From positions 124,001 to 188,000 of the forward strand of contig VZRR01004501.1 of NCBI GenBank assembly GCA_013398015.1: a stretch of DNA of 64,000 bases, read 5' to 3'. The stretch's first letter is position 1. Each line of letters starts with the position of its first letter. This DNA comes from Oreocharis arfaki (Eukaryota > Chordata > Aves > Passeriformes > Paramythiidae). Below the pieces are notes generated by a model. The model was not told the DNA's origin. It did no database searches and saw nothing but the letters and a program-made list of their open reading frames with translations. This document shows positions 23,121 to 34,735 of this stretch, one piece after another. A program made the translations under genes and the position numbers.

Positions 23121-24221
23121 AACTGAGGGCAGTTTTTCAGAGGAGCACTGAATGGAGCTCTCTGAGAGCTGCCCCACTCCCATCACCTGTTTTCCTCCTC
23201 CAGCCAAAGCTGGATTGCCTTGTCCTTATCTGCCTTTCCTCATTCCCTTCTGTCTGTCCTCATGAACTGCACAGCTCCACTGCAGGGACAGAGCAGGAGG
23301 GAGAGGTGATGAAGCAAGTCAAAGCTCTCAGTCAAGCTCAACAATAAAACTTGCATGAGCTCAGAGCCAAAGCTTTTGTTTTGCTGGAAACCAGGAACGG
23401 AAGAGGGACTGAACTCTCCCGCCTTGCTTTTATTGCTGCTCGGAGAGCCAGAAATGTCCGCTCATCAATAGAGTTAAAAGGCAAGATTTTAAGAACCAGA
23501 TGTTGAGATATTTTTGGATGCAATCATGGATGAGGCCAGAGTGCTTAACAGCTCCTGTCCAAAGCCAGTTTCTGAGGGAACAGAGCGCACATCATGCACG
23601 TTTGCTGGCCCTGCGCCGAGCCCTGCACAGTGCAGGGATTTTCTCAAATTGGTTTGACTGGTTGAGTTTTCTTGGTTTAAATCCTCCTATTAAACCTCAC
23701 AGTGAATTACATTTCTACTGCAGAATTATACCAAAAATCCTGCAAAGGAAATAATTTAGCTATGCAGGAGGTCAATTTCTTAGTTTTGTTAAGTGATTGG
23801 TTTCATTATCCATAGAGATTCCTGCCGGATTATTTTCTCTTGCTCAGTCTGAAGTTTTTAAGATGTTTTCAGGTGGGGATAACATTCCTGCTGTTATTTT
23901 TGCTTTCCTTTTTCGAGATGAAAGCAGCATAAAGGACATAAATGTCTCCCTGATTTCATTCATGAGAAATCACAGCAAATTTACCTGTGGCATCCAACTT
24001 TCTTGGCAACCCAAAAGTCACGTTGCCACACAGGGGCAGACACACTAGGAGTAGTTTTGCACTTGATTTGTATTTCCTAAACACTTTATAGCAAAAAAAT
24101 TCCCCTGGGGCTCTACGGCTGTGGAAGATGGGGAGCTCCCCTTGACTTTAGCAAGGAGAACCAGACACTCTCATCTCTGCTTAGGAGGTGCAGGTTTGGA
24201 AAGGAGAGGAAAGAAGGAGAA
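23121..24221. other. Unique non-coding stretch
   Basis: No repeat family or gene recognised. Overlapping 80-93-codon frames (23066-23347 plus begins inside the CR1; 23500-23754; 23797-24048) lack motifs. Confidence 0.4.
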
Positions 24222-24345
24222 TCAAGGCCAGGTTGGACAAGTCTTGGAGCAACCTGGGATAGTGGAAGGAGCCTCTGCCCAGGGCAGGGGGTGGCTCTGG
24301 ATGCTCTTTAAAGTTCCTCCCAACCCAAACCGTTCTAGGATTCTC
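24222..24345 (+). mobile_element. CR1 LINE 3'-terminal fragment, plus strand
   Basis: Last ~124 bp of a CR1: TCAAGGCCAGGTTGGACAAG, CTTGGAGCAACCTGGGATAG, CTCTGCCCAGGGCAGGGGGT, CTTTAAAGTTCCTCCCAACC and the tail GTTCTAGGATTCTCTGAAA. Confidence 0.88.
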
Positions 24346-25485
24346 TGAAAGAACAATTTGGCCACAAATGGAGACAGTTCTTGTAGTTCAATAGCCTTGA
24401 GCACTGCTGTGTGAAATCACTCTTCTGCAGAAGTCCTGACTCCTTTATCATGTCTTGAACCACTCAAAAATGAGCTGTTTTTTAAATAATCTGTCTTATT
24501 TATCTGGCTGTTAGTCAGTCCAGCAGCTCCCACCAAAAACAACCCTGAAGAGTTCAACAGTTTGGATTTCAGACCTCAGTTACTATTGATTCTTGTCCTT
24601 CAAGGTCCCATATCTTCAGAAGATACATTTTTTTGCCTGAAGCTTCACTGTGTCCTTTTATCTTTTTTCATCTATTCTTTTTTTACTTCTATTTTTTCTC
24701 CACATGCTGGTTTAGTACAATTCCTTTTAAACATCCATCCTGTGAATGAAGGCTTGGTTTTCCCATGTCACATTGGAGAGCACACCCTAACCCAGCAGAG
24801 CTGTCACAAACACTGAGGAGATCACTACAGGCTCCTGCCTGAGGATGATCAAACTGAATGGAAGATAAGAGCTTCAACATGTCAATCATTGAGCCATTAG
24901 GACACCAACTGTTGGGCAGAAATTAATGAGCCAGGGTCTAATCTGCCATGGATAGAACTGACAAATGTTTTGACCATGGTATTTTGGGGCAAAGAAATAT
25001 AAAAATAGCTTGCTACTGGACTCTTTCTTTTCAATGCTTTTTAATGCTTTTATTCATAAAGTGACTTGCAAACTGACTTAAGAGCAGAAAAACAAATTCT
25101 TGCGGACAAATTTAAGATCAGGCTGGGCCCTTATAAACCCTTCAAGGAGAAAAATAGATAAATAGAAATAGTTGATAGAAAGCCTAATAAACTATTTAAT
25201 TTCAGGCAGTTGGGTGTTTGCATTAAAGGCCTGAGCACCCTTCACAGTCGAGGGAATGAGGCAGCTGTCCCCAAAGACAAATTTCCTCTGCCTGATTTAT
25301 ATAAAGTGACAGCAACCCTGACCTAACCTCGTCTGCCAACTGCCTTCAAAAGATTCTCCACAGCCCCACTATTTGTCTTTCTCCCAAACGTGTGAATCTC
25401 GGTCCCTCATTGGTTCCAGCTCCATCACTGGCCACACTCTTGCTACACTGAAATTAAAAACAAACTAAAATTTCCCATGAAATTA
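24346..25485. other. Unique non-coding stretch
   Basis: No repeat family or gene recognised. T-rich segments occur around 24660-24705. An 84-codon open frame at 24562-24816 has hydrophobic runs produced by that T-richness. Confidence 0.4.
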
Positions 25486-25509
25486 CAATCAATCAATCAA
25501 TCAATCAAT
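25486..25509 (+). repeat. (CAAT)6 microsatellite
   Basis: Six uninterrupted CAAT units, directly read from the sequence. Likely length-polymorphic; no other role is suggested. Confidence 0.95.
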
Positions 25510-26887
25510 ACTTCAGTCCTTTCACCACAGAAGTGGTTTTCTCACGATCCACGGTTTAATGGATGAGTTGAACTAGAGGCAGCAGCACACCAGTGTGGGA
25601 TTAGGGGTAGCTGGAAAGATTTTCCTTCCCCCTGCTCCTGAGCTGCTCTGGGAGCTCCACTGGGGTCCCTAATTTAAATCCTGGTGGCTGAAAGGACTTA
25701 AAGGGTTCTAACACCCTGAGACCTCCCCTGTATCCCATATCTAACTGATAGTGGTGGTATGTAGAGCTCTTAGCAATTTAGGTCAAAGCTTTTACGAATC
25801 ACATCTCTCTCTTCAACTGGAAAGCATCAGGCAAGAGACATGAATGAGTAAAACCCCATGAAAACCCCAAAGCTGCCCTAGGGGAGGCTAAAGATCAGAT
25901 TCTAAGGGTTGGCACAAAGTGGGCAAACAAAACATTTGCTCCTGAAACAGAGATTATAAACACAGCTTTTGTACCAGTGGGCTCCTGTTCAAAACCATGA
26001 ATGAATACCAGGACCAGGGAAAACAGCATTAAAGGACGTGAAATCTGTATCTACATGATAAATCAGTGGCACAAAAGATTCCCTAGCCCTGAGCCTCCTG
26101 TGCTTTGAGGTTTCATCCTGGATTTTGCTAATAACTTCTGTATCTTCCCCGTTCACCAGCGCTCCAAGGCAGCCTTCGCAGACGTGTCATACGGGCTCCC
26201 AAACATGTTGTGACTGCAAGGATCTTTATTTTGGCAGGGAGGGCTTGGGGAGGGGAGAGGATGCTGCTGGAAAGCGAAATCCAACCCGTTCTCCTGTCAA
26301 TACACTAATTAACAATTGGCAAGATTATGCTAAACACGACAGATCTTTAATTTTAACAAGATGTTCTTCACTAAGCAGGCTAATCAAACATGAGCAGCAC
26401 CACGAGAGAAAGCACAGACAACCAACACAACACAACCATCTTCCCCTGCTCCCTTTCCTTTGCCAAGGCGATGCCAGTCCTGGGGAATGGTGAATTTTCC
26501 TCTCCTTTCTCCAGATAATGGGAAAGGAAAAAGTACAGGAAAACCAGGATAACTAAATAAGGGACGAGACTCAGCCAGATTTAGTGGGGAATTTACTGCT
26601 TACAAAGAGATTTGTGTGAATTTTTAAAAAAGAAAAAGCAGAGAAAAAAGGTATTTTTCAGTGTGCACACAGCTTTGCAAAATCTCAAGCACAAAAATAA
26701 TTTTTTACTCCATTTTTGCTACTTCCAAACAGGAAAGGAAAAGAAAAAACTCATCCTGAAACAAAGAACTTTCCCTTCTAAGGTCGGTGCAACATAACAT
26801 TTAGGTTTCAAGCCCTTTCCATTTTTTTAAAGTCTTAGAATGAATCAACGGAAGCAGCAAAGGATTTGTCCAGGCCAAATACTTTGA
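25510..26887. other. Unique non-coding stretch
   Basis: No transposon or gene recognised. A 122-codon open frame (26125-26493 plus) shows no family signature. Confidence 0.4.
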
Positions 26888-26921
26888 TTAAAATATTTTT
26901 ATTTTAAAATAAAATATTTTT
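26888..26921. repeat. AT-only imperfect palindrome
   Basis: A run made only of A and T: AAAATATTTTTATTTT is followed immediately by AAAATAAAATATTTTT, which is its reverse complement apart from a one-base shift. It could form a cruciform arm of about 16 bp, but such runs also arise from plain A/T richness. Confidence 0.7.
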
Positions 26922-28718
26922 GTAGTTTGAGTAATGAGACTTCCAGATTCAAGGCAAACAGTTCTGTGAAATAGATAAAATACAGGTTTTTGCTGCACAG
27001 ACTCTCTGGGAAGCCTTTTTAACTCCTTGACGGTTCCCAAGGGTAAAATGTTTCCCTTCATATCTGGTCAGAACCTTTCTTGCTGTAACTCTTGAGAATT
27101 CTCTCTCATCCTTCAATCAGCACCATTATTTTCATTATTAATGATCATTCCTGCATCTTCCTGTATTTTACCTAGAATTTCTGGTGTCAAAGAACACAAA
27201 TGATCAAGCCAGAACTGCACCAAAGTTAAACCCACGTGTGCACCAAGGGAGAAAAAAGAATAAACAACAAGCCAGGACTCTTCAAATCTCAGTCATAAGT
27301 CAGGGTAAACTTTATTCTGAATCTCGGTTTCTAACTTCAGGAGGGGGAAGAAAACCTGCAGCTGAGACTCTGAGGTTATCAAGAAGTGTGGCTGAGATGT
27401 GTGAAGGTCACAGCTGTGAAGGGGAGCAATAGCAGGGAAAATGCAGCTTCTAAGTCAGAAATCCAAGTAATTACCACGCTCCCCATCGAGCTCGATCCAC
27501 TCTTACATTGCCAGGCTTGGCAGTGGAGACAGGCAAATTTAAGCTCGAAGAAGCTTTGCGTCCTCCGTTTATAAAACACAAACTAAAAAGGATCTCTGCA
27601 GGGATTTAGCTCCTCTTCTGCCGTGGAATTGTGGATGTTTATTAGAAACTCTTCGCAGCTCAGAGCTCTGCTTCCTCAGCTGTACCACTCCATGGCTGAC
27701 TTTTCTATCTCAGCACAAGTTTGCCAAGACTGTGGACGATAAAGCAGACAAACACCATTAATTAATTGCCTGTGAGCATGAGACCAACCCTTTTTCATGC
27801 TTAAAACTAAAATATGACCAAGTGTTAACAGAGATGCAAGCATGGAATTCCCATCTGGTATCTTTGTGAAGGGGAATGCAATATCCAGAGAGGTACGAAG
27901 TGCACAGGTGATGACAACTCAGATTGGAAGTCTGCAGTGCTTCAGCTAATGCTCCAGGCCATCCAACCCCATCCTGAGGGTTCTTGCACCTGCCTGTTTC
28001 CCAGGAGCCTTGTGGTGCTCGATCTTGGAGTGGTTTCAGTGGGATTTCATGGCCACGGAGGTCTCAAGTGCCTTCGAGCATCTGGCACGAAGCTCCTTAT
28101 CCTTATGCTGCGCTTTGAAATCTTTGTCTACAAACCCCAAACCAGGGTGAACCATCTTCCACTGAAGGTTTCATTAGGGAGGTTTTACAGAGCTCAGCTG
28201 GAGGAGAATGAGCAAAGAATAATCCTAAATTTATGAATTTTCACTCCGAGCACAGCGACTCCCTGTTCAAGCCAAGCTTTTCATATTCTGTTGCTAAATC
28301 CATGACTTCAGAAACTGGTAACAATTTGAGTTGCTGTCCTACACAAGTATCCCTTAAATAATCCATCAAGACATTTGCCCATCCAGAATGAACGACAGCT
28401 TTTCAAAAAAAAGGAACAGGGAGCTTTAAAAAGACTTGGTTATATTGTGCTCAGTATCAGCTTTATTCCCTTTGCTTTGTCTCTGTCCCATTCCATCACA
28501 AGTGAGCACCATCCATTATTAATCCATGTCTGTGGAGCCAGTCCCTGAGTGTCTGTGTCCTCCATTTGATCAGCCATCTGGAAAATGACAGTTTCCTGAC
28601 AGATTTAAAACATTTTCCTTTAAGCTGCAGCATTGTTCACATGCAGAGAGCACATTTGACATGATGAGGGCTTTAGTAGAAGGCTCTGGTAGCAAGTGGG
28701 GAAAAAACCAGATGTGCA
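26922..28718. other. Unique non-coding stretch with a small CpG cluster
   Basis: No transposon or gene recognised. Between about 27477 and 27566 there are six or seven CpGs in 90 bp, including the perfect 12-bp palindrome ATCGAGCTCGAT at 27485-27496 and TGCCAGGCTTGGCA (27511-27524), a gapped inverted repeat resembling reversed NFI half-sites. Most of the surrounding sequence is CpG-poor, so this short patch may be constrained or a decayed CpG-rich insert. Function is unknown. Confidence 0.4.
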
Positions 28719-28724
28719 GTGATT

Positions 28725-29070
28725 AAAAACCACAACAAACCAAACACAAAGCCTCACAAAAAACCCAAAACAAACAAAACCAAAACCAAGATGAAGACCA
28801 AAACTGAGACCAAAACCAAAACCAAAACCAAAACCAAGGTGAAGACCAAAACCGAGACCAAGACCAAAACCAAAACCAAAACCAAGACCAAAACCAAGAC
28901 CAAAACCAAAACCAAGACCAAAACCAAGGCCAAAACCAAAACTAAAACCACAAAGAAACCCCAAAACAAAACAACATAAAAAACCACAAACCCCAAACTC
29001 AAACAAAACCCCCAAACAAAACACACAGAAACAAAAAACCCCAAATCAACAAACAACAAGCCCACAAAAG
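28725..29070. repeat. ACCAAA hexamer tract with CAAA-rich flanks
   Basis: From about 28785 to 28960 the plus strand is a run of ACCAAA/ACCAAG hexamers without an indel, flanked by irregular CAAAAC/CCAAAC sequence. Two interruptions share the pattern ATGAAG...ACTGAG and GTGAAG...ACCGAG 48 bp apart (28791 and 28839), showing a higher-order duplication. The plus strand translates as Lys-Thr repeats (28719-28979) and the minus strand as Gly-Phe/Leu-Gly or Leu-Val repeats (28620-29024, 28754-29065). These are frames of a simple repeat, not genes. The minus strand carries repeated GGTTTT. Confidence 0.93.
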
Positions 29071-29494
29071 GGATGATTTCCAGTTACATTACAGTTGTCA
29101 ACCCAAGTAGTTCTATCTTGACTTCATCTGTTTGCAATCTCCAATCAACCTTAGGACAACTGGAGCCCGAGAATTAAGATAAAATGTGGGATAAAAGCAC
29201 TGGAATTGGTCATATGGAAATAGCCATTTCTGGAACAGAGGGAACTGAGGTAGAAGGAGTTTATTTCTGTCATCTAACAGTCAAAATTTAATAGTTTCTC
29301 GTTAATGCCGTGATTTATCCAAGAGAAAGTCTCAACTGTAGATATTTGCTTAAGTAATAACTGTTTTAACCAAAGGAGAAAAGACTCTTTAAACTGAGAA
29401 GAGAATGAAATTTTATATTACAGCTGCATGTAGGAAGAAGTGACATCTCAGTATTGTGTTTTTCTTAGAATATGACATTTTAGATGACTTAGAT
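29071..29494. other. Unique non-coding stretch
   Basis: No repeat family or gene recognised. Confidence 0.4.
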
Positions 29495-29537
29495 GAGAGA
29501 AAGAAATTTAGAGTGAGAGAAAGAAATTTAGAGTGAG
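29495..29537 (+). repeat. 20-bp tandem duplication
   Basis: GAGAGAAAGAAATTTAGAGT occurs at 29495-29514 and again at 29515-29534 with no mismatch, followed by GAG. It is a recent local duplication. Confidence 0.95.
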
Positions 29538-30147
29538 TTTGTCTTTGAGCAACAAAAATAATTTAGTGGTGTTGTACAAAAATAAAAGATAAGCTGAAAA
29601 TTGACCAATGGAAAAAACATCCTGGAATATTTCATTATATCAAACTATGACATAAGTAGAGTTATTGAATTATTTTTTATTTAATGTGCAGTTTATCTCA
29701 CATACAAGTTGCACAACACTTTATTTAAAAAACATGACAGCTCTCTGAAATCAAAGCTCTGACAGCAGTAATAAAAACTTCATTCTTTTAAAAAATCCCT
29801 GCAGATTTCAGTATTATTTATACACTAAGAAAAAAACTTTCCTGTTTACTTTTAAGTATAAAGGTAAGCACACCAGGAAAAACAAATTGAAAAATAAAAC
29901 AGATGAGTTTGTGTTCATCTCATCTCTCCTAAAGAACCATCTGGAAGCAAGGCCAGCGCTGCAGATCCCCTCTGAAGCCAGGGTAATGGAGAAGGAGGGA
30001 AAGAAAGAGAGAGATAGGGGTGGTTTTTAGCCTTTGTCTATAGCAGGAGGGCAATTTGATGACGAGGATTCTAACTTAGGCTTCAGCTGAATGCCTGGAG
30101 TTTGCTGGGATTTATCTAAAATTAGGTGCTCATGTCCAAATGGGGAA
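29538..30147. other. Unique AT-rich non-coding stretch
   Basis: No transposon or gene recognised; AT-rich with several A/T runs. Confidence 0.4.
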
Positions 30148-30410
30148 GAAGACGCAGCAGATGGGAAGTGAAACGGGAGGGTGTTTTGGCAAGACGCTCG
30201 TGTCGTGTTGCATGGGAGAAACGTATTTTAGGAAGGGACAAAAATGTCCACACAGAGAATTCCAGGAGTGTGGAAGAGACGACGTGTGAGACTGCACAGA
30301 GCCTCGGGAGAGGAGAGGCAGACACAGCAAGGATCTCCTCGTGCTCGCGTGGAGAGCGCCCAACCATGGAAAATGCTTTGGAAATACAAGGCAGCAGATC
30401 AGCGATTACG
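30148..30410. other. Local CpG-rich patch of unknown nature
   Basis: About fifteen CpG dinucleotides fall in roughly 260 bp (examples: GACGCAG, GACGCTCGTGTCGTG, GAGACGACGTG, CTCCTCGTGCTCGCGTGG, GAGCGCC, TACGAG), far denser than the flanks. Four open frames of 64-99 codons overlap it on both strands, which higher GC alone would favour. No domain, TATA box or recognised repeat is visible. It could be a small unmethylated regulatory site, an exon of a transcript not otherwise visible, or a decayed CpG-rich insertion. Confidence 0.35.
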
Positions 30411-30654
30411 AGCTCTCAGAACTGAAAGCAAGGCATGATAACACGACTGCTTTTTTATTTTCTCGTTGTTTACAAAGCCATGCAAGGATGAAATTTCAGT
30501 ATCTGACTGTGTCTGTGTTATTGGTAAAAACACAAAAAGTTTGGGATGCTAAATGAGAAGATTTTGGGAAGAGGGGTCCGAGGATCAGTGCTTAGAACTG
30601 CTCTAACATGTAGAAAGCACAGAACACCAACGTACACAGCACACAGAGAATTGG

Positions 30655-30962
30655 AGAATCATAAAATCACAGAGTGGTTTGGATTGAATGGGACATTTAA
30701 CACCATCCAGTCCCATCCCCTGCCATGAGCAGGGACACCTTCCACTATTTCAGGATGCTCCAAGCCCCATCCAGCCTGGCCTTGGACAATTCCAGGGATC
30801 CAGGTGTAGCCACAGCTTCTCTGGGCAACCTGTGCCAGGGCCCCACCACTCTCTGAGTAAAGAATTCCTTCCTAACAGATGATCTAAACCTGCCCTCTGT
30901 CAGTTTAAAACAAGAAGAAGTCAATTTCCCTCTCTCTATAAGCCCCCTTAAGGTACTGGAAA
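30655..30962 (-). mobile_element. CR1 LINE, 5'-truncated, minus strand
   Basis: The plus strand opens with GAATCATAAAATCACAGAGTGG, then CCCCTGCCATGAGCAGGGAC (30717-30736), CCAAGCCCCATCCAGCCTGG, CCAGGGATCCAGGTGTAGCC, GGCAACCTGTGCCAGGGCCC and TCTAAACCTGCCCTCTGTCA. It continues past CAGTTTAAAACAAGAAGAAG to CCCCCTTAAGGTACTGGAA, further 5' into the element than most copies. Its 5' end abuts a plus-strand CR1 without visible unique sequence. Confidence 0.9.
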
Positions 30963-31096
30963 CATCCCTGGAAACATTCAAGGTCAGGTTGGGTGGGGCT
31001 CTGAGCAGCCTGGTCTGCTTGGAGATGTCCCTGCTCATTGCAGGGGGTTGGACTCGGTGATGTTTGAAGGTCTCAAACTGCTCTAGGATTCTTTGA
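30963..31096 (+). mobile_element. CR1 LINE 3'-terminal fragment, plus strand
   Basis: About 134 bp of CR1 3' end: CCCTGGAAACATTCAAGGTC, AGGTTGGGTGGGGCTCTGAG, GATGTCCCTGCTCATTGCAG, GGGGTTGGACTCGGTGATGT and a tail with CTCTAGGATTCTTTGAAG. The sub-type differs from its minus-strand neighbour. The two elements lie 5' end to 5' end. Confidence 0.88.
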
Positions 31097-34000
31097 AGAC
31101 TCATTTTGAGCACAGCTAAGACAGCCCCACCTCGGACCCCCTGTTCTAATAATGGGTTCAGATCACCTCACAGCAAGAACCAGCAGGGAACAGGGATGCT
31201 GGAGGGAAACCTCCCAGGGAGTGGTGCAACCACCCAAGGCAAACGCTTGGATGTACCAGCTATTAGTGATAAGGCAAAGAAAGAATTGTCTCACATTTTT
31301 AAGGCACATTTTCGTCTTAGGGAATGTGGACTTAAGCTTTGCAATGTATTACATTCTTGTGGGTTTATACATCAGCTAAGGTGAATATATTTTTTTTTAA
31401 TTAAAGCACTGCCCCAAAATGCCAATAAATCTGCATTATTTGAGTTCAACTTATCCACTAAAACAGTGTTGATTTCGGCCCTTAGATATTCCCTTGAATC
31501 TACTCTCCTAAACCAAGGTGAAGAGCTCACATTTTTCACTTCCAAGTATAACTCCAGTATGTTTTGGGGAGAATATATTGTCTCAGAGTGCGTGTCCAGG
31601 TCACAACCTCTCCTCTGAACCTCTAAGCCTGGCTCCAGCACTAACTCAAAAAACCCTTCTCATTTCCTCATCATTTTGGAGAGTCAAAGCAGCCACATTT
31701 CTCAAAGTTTACTTGTCTGAGTGTATCCCCACACACTCAGTTTGGATTTTCAACCAAAAATAGAATACTCACTGGTGTTTTAGCCCAGCCTGAGATAAAC
31801 AGAAAAGCATGGCGTGGCATCAGCAATAGCAATAACCAAATAATGATTAGGCAAGAGAGGCAAAAAATAAGTTTATTTGAGTCTCATTGCAAAGGGATAG
31901 AAGGGAAATAAAACCCATCGAGGAAAAAGGAAAAGAGCATTTTATTTTGCAGCCTAAATCTACACAGCAGTTTAAAGTTTAAAATTGAGCAGGCAGCTCA
32001 ATTATTACTCTATAAAAAGCCAAAAGGAGAGGTATCTTGAGCTGCTATTTCAAGCCAGAGTTTTTATGTGATACAAAGAGGCCCTATATTCTGTTTATTT
32101 CAGTTGGATTCACTTTGTATTTTTTTGCCATGGTAGAAAACTCTCTCAGACACTCAATCTAAAGAACTGTATTTCCTTTCAAGACAAATCACTGCCACCT
32201 GAGCAGATGTAACAGCCCATTTCTTGGTGCTCATCAGTAATATCAGCTGCTCCTTTTCTGCCAGAAAAAAGGGGATGGGGAAGAACAGCAGTGATGAGAA
32301 ATCAGGAAATGTAAATTCCAGCAGAAATAGCACTGTGTGTTTCTGTCCCCCTTAAGCAGAGAGCACTGAGGGCACGTGTTAGAGGCTGCTCCTAATTGCC
32401 AAATATTTGCTGTTCCTCTCCTATCCAACCCTGAATCAGCTGTGAAGTGTAATAGCAGTATTCTCTCTACTGTAATATACATTTTGAGAAAAAAAAAAAA
32501 AGATGTTGAGTGCTTGGACATTTCGGACTACATGGCCCCAAGCCATGGTTAAAAAAACCAACAGACTTTCACAGGAATGTGTTTCTGGAGACGAAGGGAG
32601 TTCAGCACCTTCTTCTCTTAAATTATCACTATGTGGAGAAGCCCAGAAATGAAATAAAATGTGAATGAGGTTGTGAAACTTTCCTCTGCAGTCAGAACAC
32701 AGCCTTGGGCTAGAACTGACCCAGAGTTCCCTTCCTAGCCAGACACCTCATGGTTTGCACGGCTTCAGAAAGGGAATTCTGACTGCTGGGGGCTGGTGAA
32801 GAATCTGAGGGAGCTCTTCCAGAGCTCCTACACATCTCATGAACCCAGCACCATCTCCACTTCCCAGATCTACCCCACACATCCCCAGTATTGCCACATT
32901 CCAGCTCCCAGCTGAGGGCCAGGGAGGTCGGAATGTCTGAGATGACATTTACATCCAGCACAAGAGAGTGAATCAAAATCTTCACACCAGGTTATCCGAA
33001 GCATCACTGGGCACCCAGGCAGGTAGGACCCGGTTGCTTTGGGTTATAGGGATTCAAATTTTCCATCTCTGATCATCATGATTATTAATTAGTTAGTAGC
33101 ATCTATTTTGCTTTTAAATAGCCCTGCATGTAGGTTCAGCCAGTAAATGAGAGGACACAACCCACAGAGAGAGGAAGAGATCTGCAGAAAGGCCTTCAGT
33201 TAACCTGAAGGTCTTAAATCTACACCAGGATTTTAATCTGAGCCGTAACATTCCTCAGCCATGGGTTTCAGCTGCAGATTTTTATTCCATATTGATCAAT
33301 GTAATGAGGAACCTCATTTCATTTGAATTCTCCTGGGTAAACGCTGCCTCAGAAGGAAGCTTTCACTTCCAGCAATAATCTTTTCAAGCCCTCCAGGTAA
33401 TTATAGGATAAGGTGGAGCTTAGAAAATGTTTAATAGAAAAGTCAAATCACTTGCAAGGTATCAAAGCAGCACCTGCCTTTGTTAAAATCAACTTTGACA
33501 AATGCTTTAAAGTTGTTCCTTTCATTGCCCTGCAGTGACAGGCTGACAATGGCCCCAGCCATAGAGAGCAGAAATCTCCCAGCAGATCTTCGGTTCCACA
33601 CTCAGCCAAAGGGTTCATATTTTCTATTCTCCACAGCTCCGGAGTTCTGCTCTGACACACACTACTGATGTTTTCAGCCAAGCCAAGTAATTGCTCCTGA
33701 ATCCACGGGGATCCTCCCTTCTCAGGCTATCTCAATTCACTCAGTTTAGCTCAGTTTAGCAGCTGGGGTCAGGCTGTTTCTACAGACAAAGGACAGGTGA
33801 GGTGAGGGCACGAGGAGGGGTTGCTGCTTTTTCCTTCCAATCATTTTTTTACGCTCTGTGCCCTTTCTGAATCCTGGCGTAGTTCGGCCGAGGATTGAAT
33901 TTCAATCTTCCTCTCAAATTAAATAAGTATTGCTATAAATAAGGACCTAACTGCCACCTCTGTTTGGCTGCTTATGACCTCCCACTCTAGAGGAGTTTCT

Positions 34001-34509
34001 CAAAATGCTTTCCCTCTTTCCTGTTGAAACCAGCCCTCCGTGACTCCATGACTTCTTTCTGAGCCTATTTTGTTCGTGAATTAGAAAGACTGAAGAAATT
34101 TTATTTCTCTTCTTTATATTTTCTTCTTGCCTTGAAGTTTCTTATCAGGAGGAGGAAGGAATGCGGCAGCAGGTCTTGTTTTGGTGTCTTTTCCTTCCCT
34201 GTCAACTTAGATGTTCATATAGAGTGTTCATATTGCCTGGAGGACTCAGCCCACTTAGGATCTCCTTCTCATAAGCATTGGGTTCTCCTAGAGAGGGATA
34301 AGAGTGAGATAAACACTCCTGTACCTCTCACCACCCTTTTCTAAGTTGGTAAATGCTGTCTGACTCACTCAACATTTTTTTTGTACTTTAATTTAAGGTT
34401 TCTAGTCTTGCAATTTTATAAAAAGGACATAAAGGGTAGACACAGGATACTGGGGAGACACCAGGAATTCAGAAAATTGCAAGAGATTCATTTGGTGAAT
34501 TTTCTCTCA
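31097..34509. other. Unique non-coding stretch
   Basis: No transposon or gene recognised in 3.4 kb. An 11-bp tandem duplication (TCAGTTTAGC repeated near 33740-33762) and an A13-type run near 32491-32502 are present. Frames up to 92 codons carry no motif. Confidence 0.4.
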
Positions 34510-34735
34510 TCGAATCACAGATTCATGAAATCATTTGGTAAGATCATCCAGTTCCACCCCCCTGCCATGGGCAGGGACAACTTCCACTATCCCAGGCGGC
34601 TCCAAGCCCCATCCAACCTGGCCTTGGACACTTCCAGGGATCCAGGGGCAGCCACAGCTTCTCTGTGCCAGGGCCTCAGCATCCTCACTGGCAACAACTT
34701 CTTCCTAATATCCAATCTCAAACCAGCTATCTTTC
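34510..34735 (-). mobile_element. CR1 LINE, 5'-truncated, passerine-type, minus strand
   Basis: The plus strand reads GAATCACAGATTCATGAAAT, CCCCCTGCCATGGGCAGGGA (34559-34578), CCAAGCCCCATCCAACCTGG, CCAGGGATCCAGGGGCAGCC and CTTCTTCCTAATATCCAATC. A small deletion removes part of the 'gggcaccctgtgccagggcc' block. It is the same sub-type as the copies at 17716 and 43839. Confidence 0.92.

Noticed and set aside
28620..29065. Lys-Thr repeat protein (plus) and Gly-Phe/Leu-Val repeat proteins (minus)
   Set aside because: Frames of the ACCAAA/GGTTTT simple repeat; there is no unique sequence, signal or domain.
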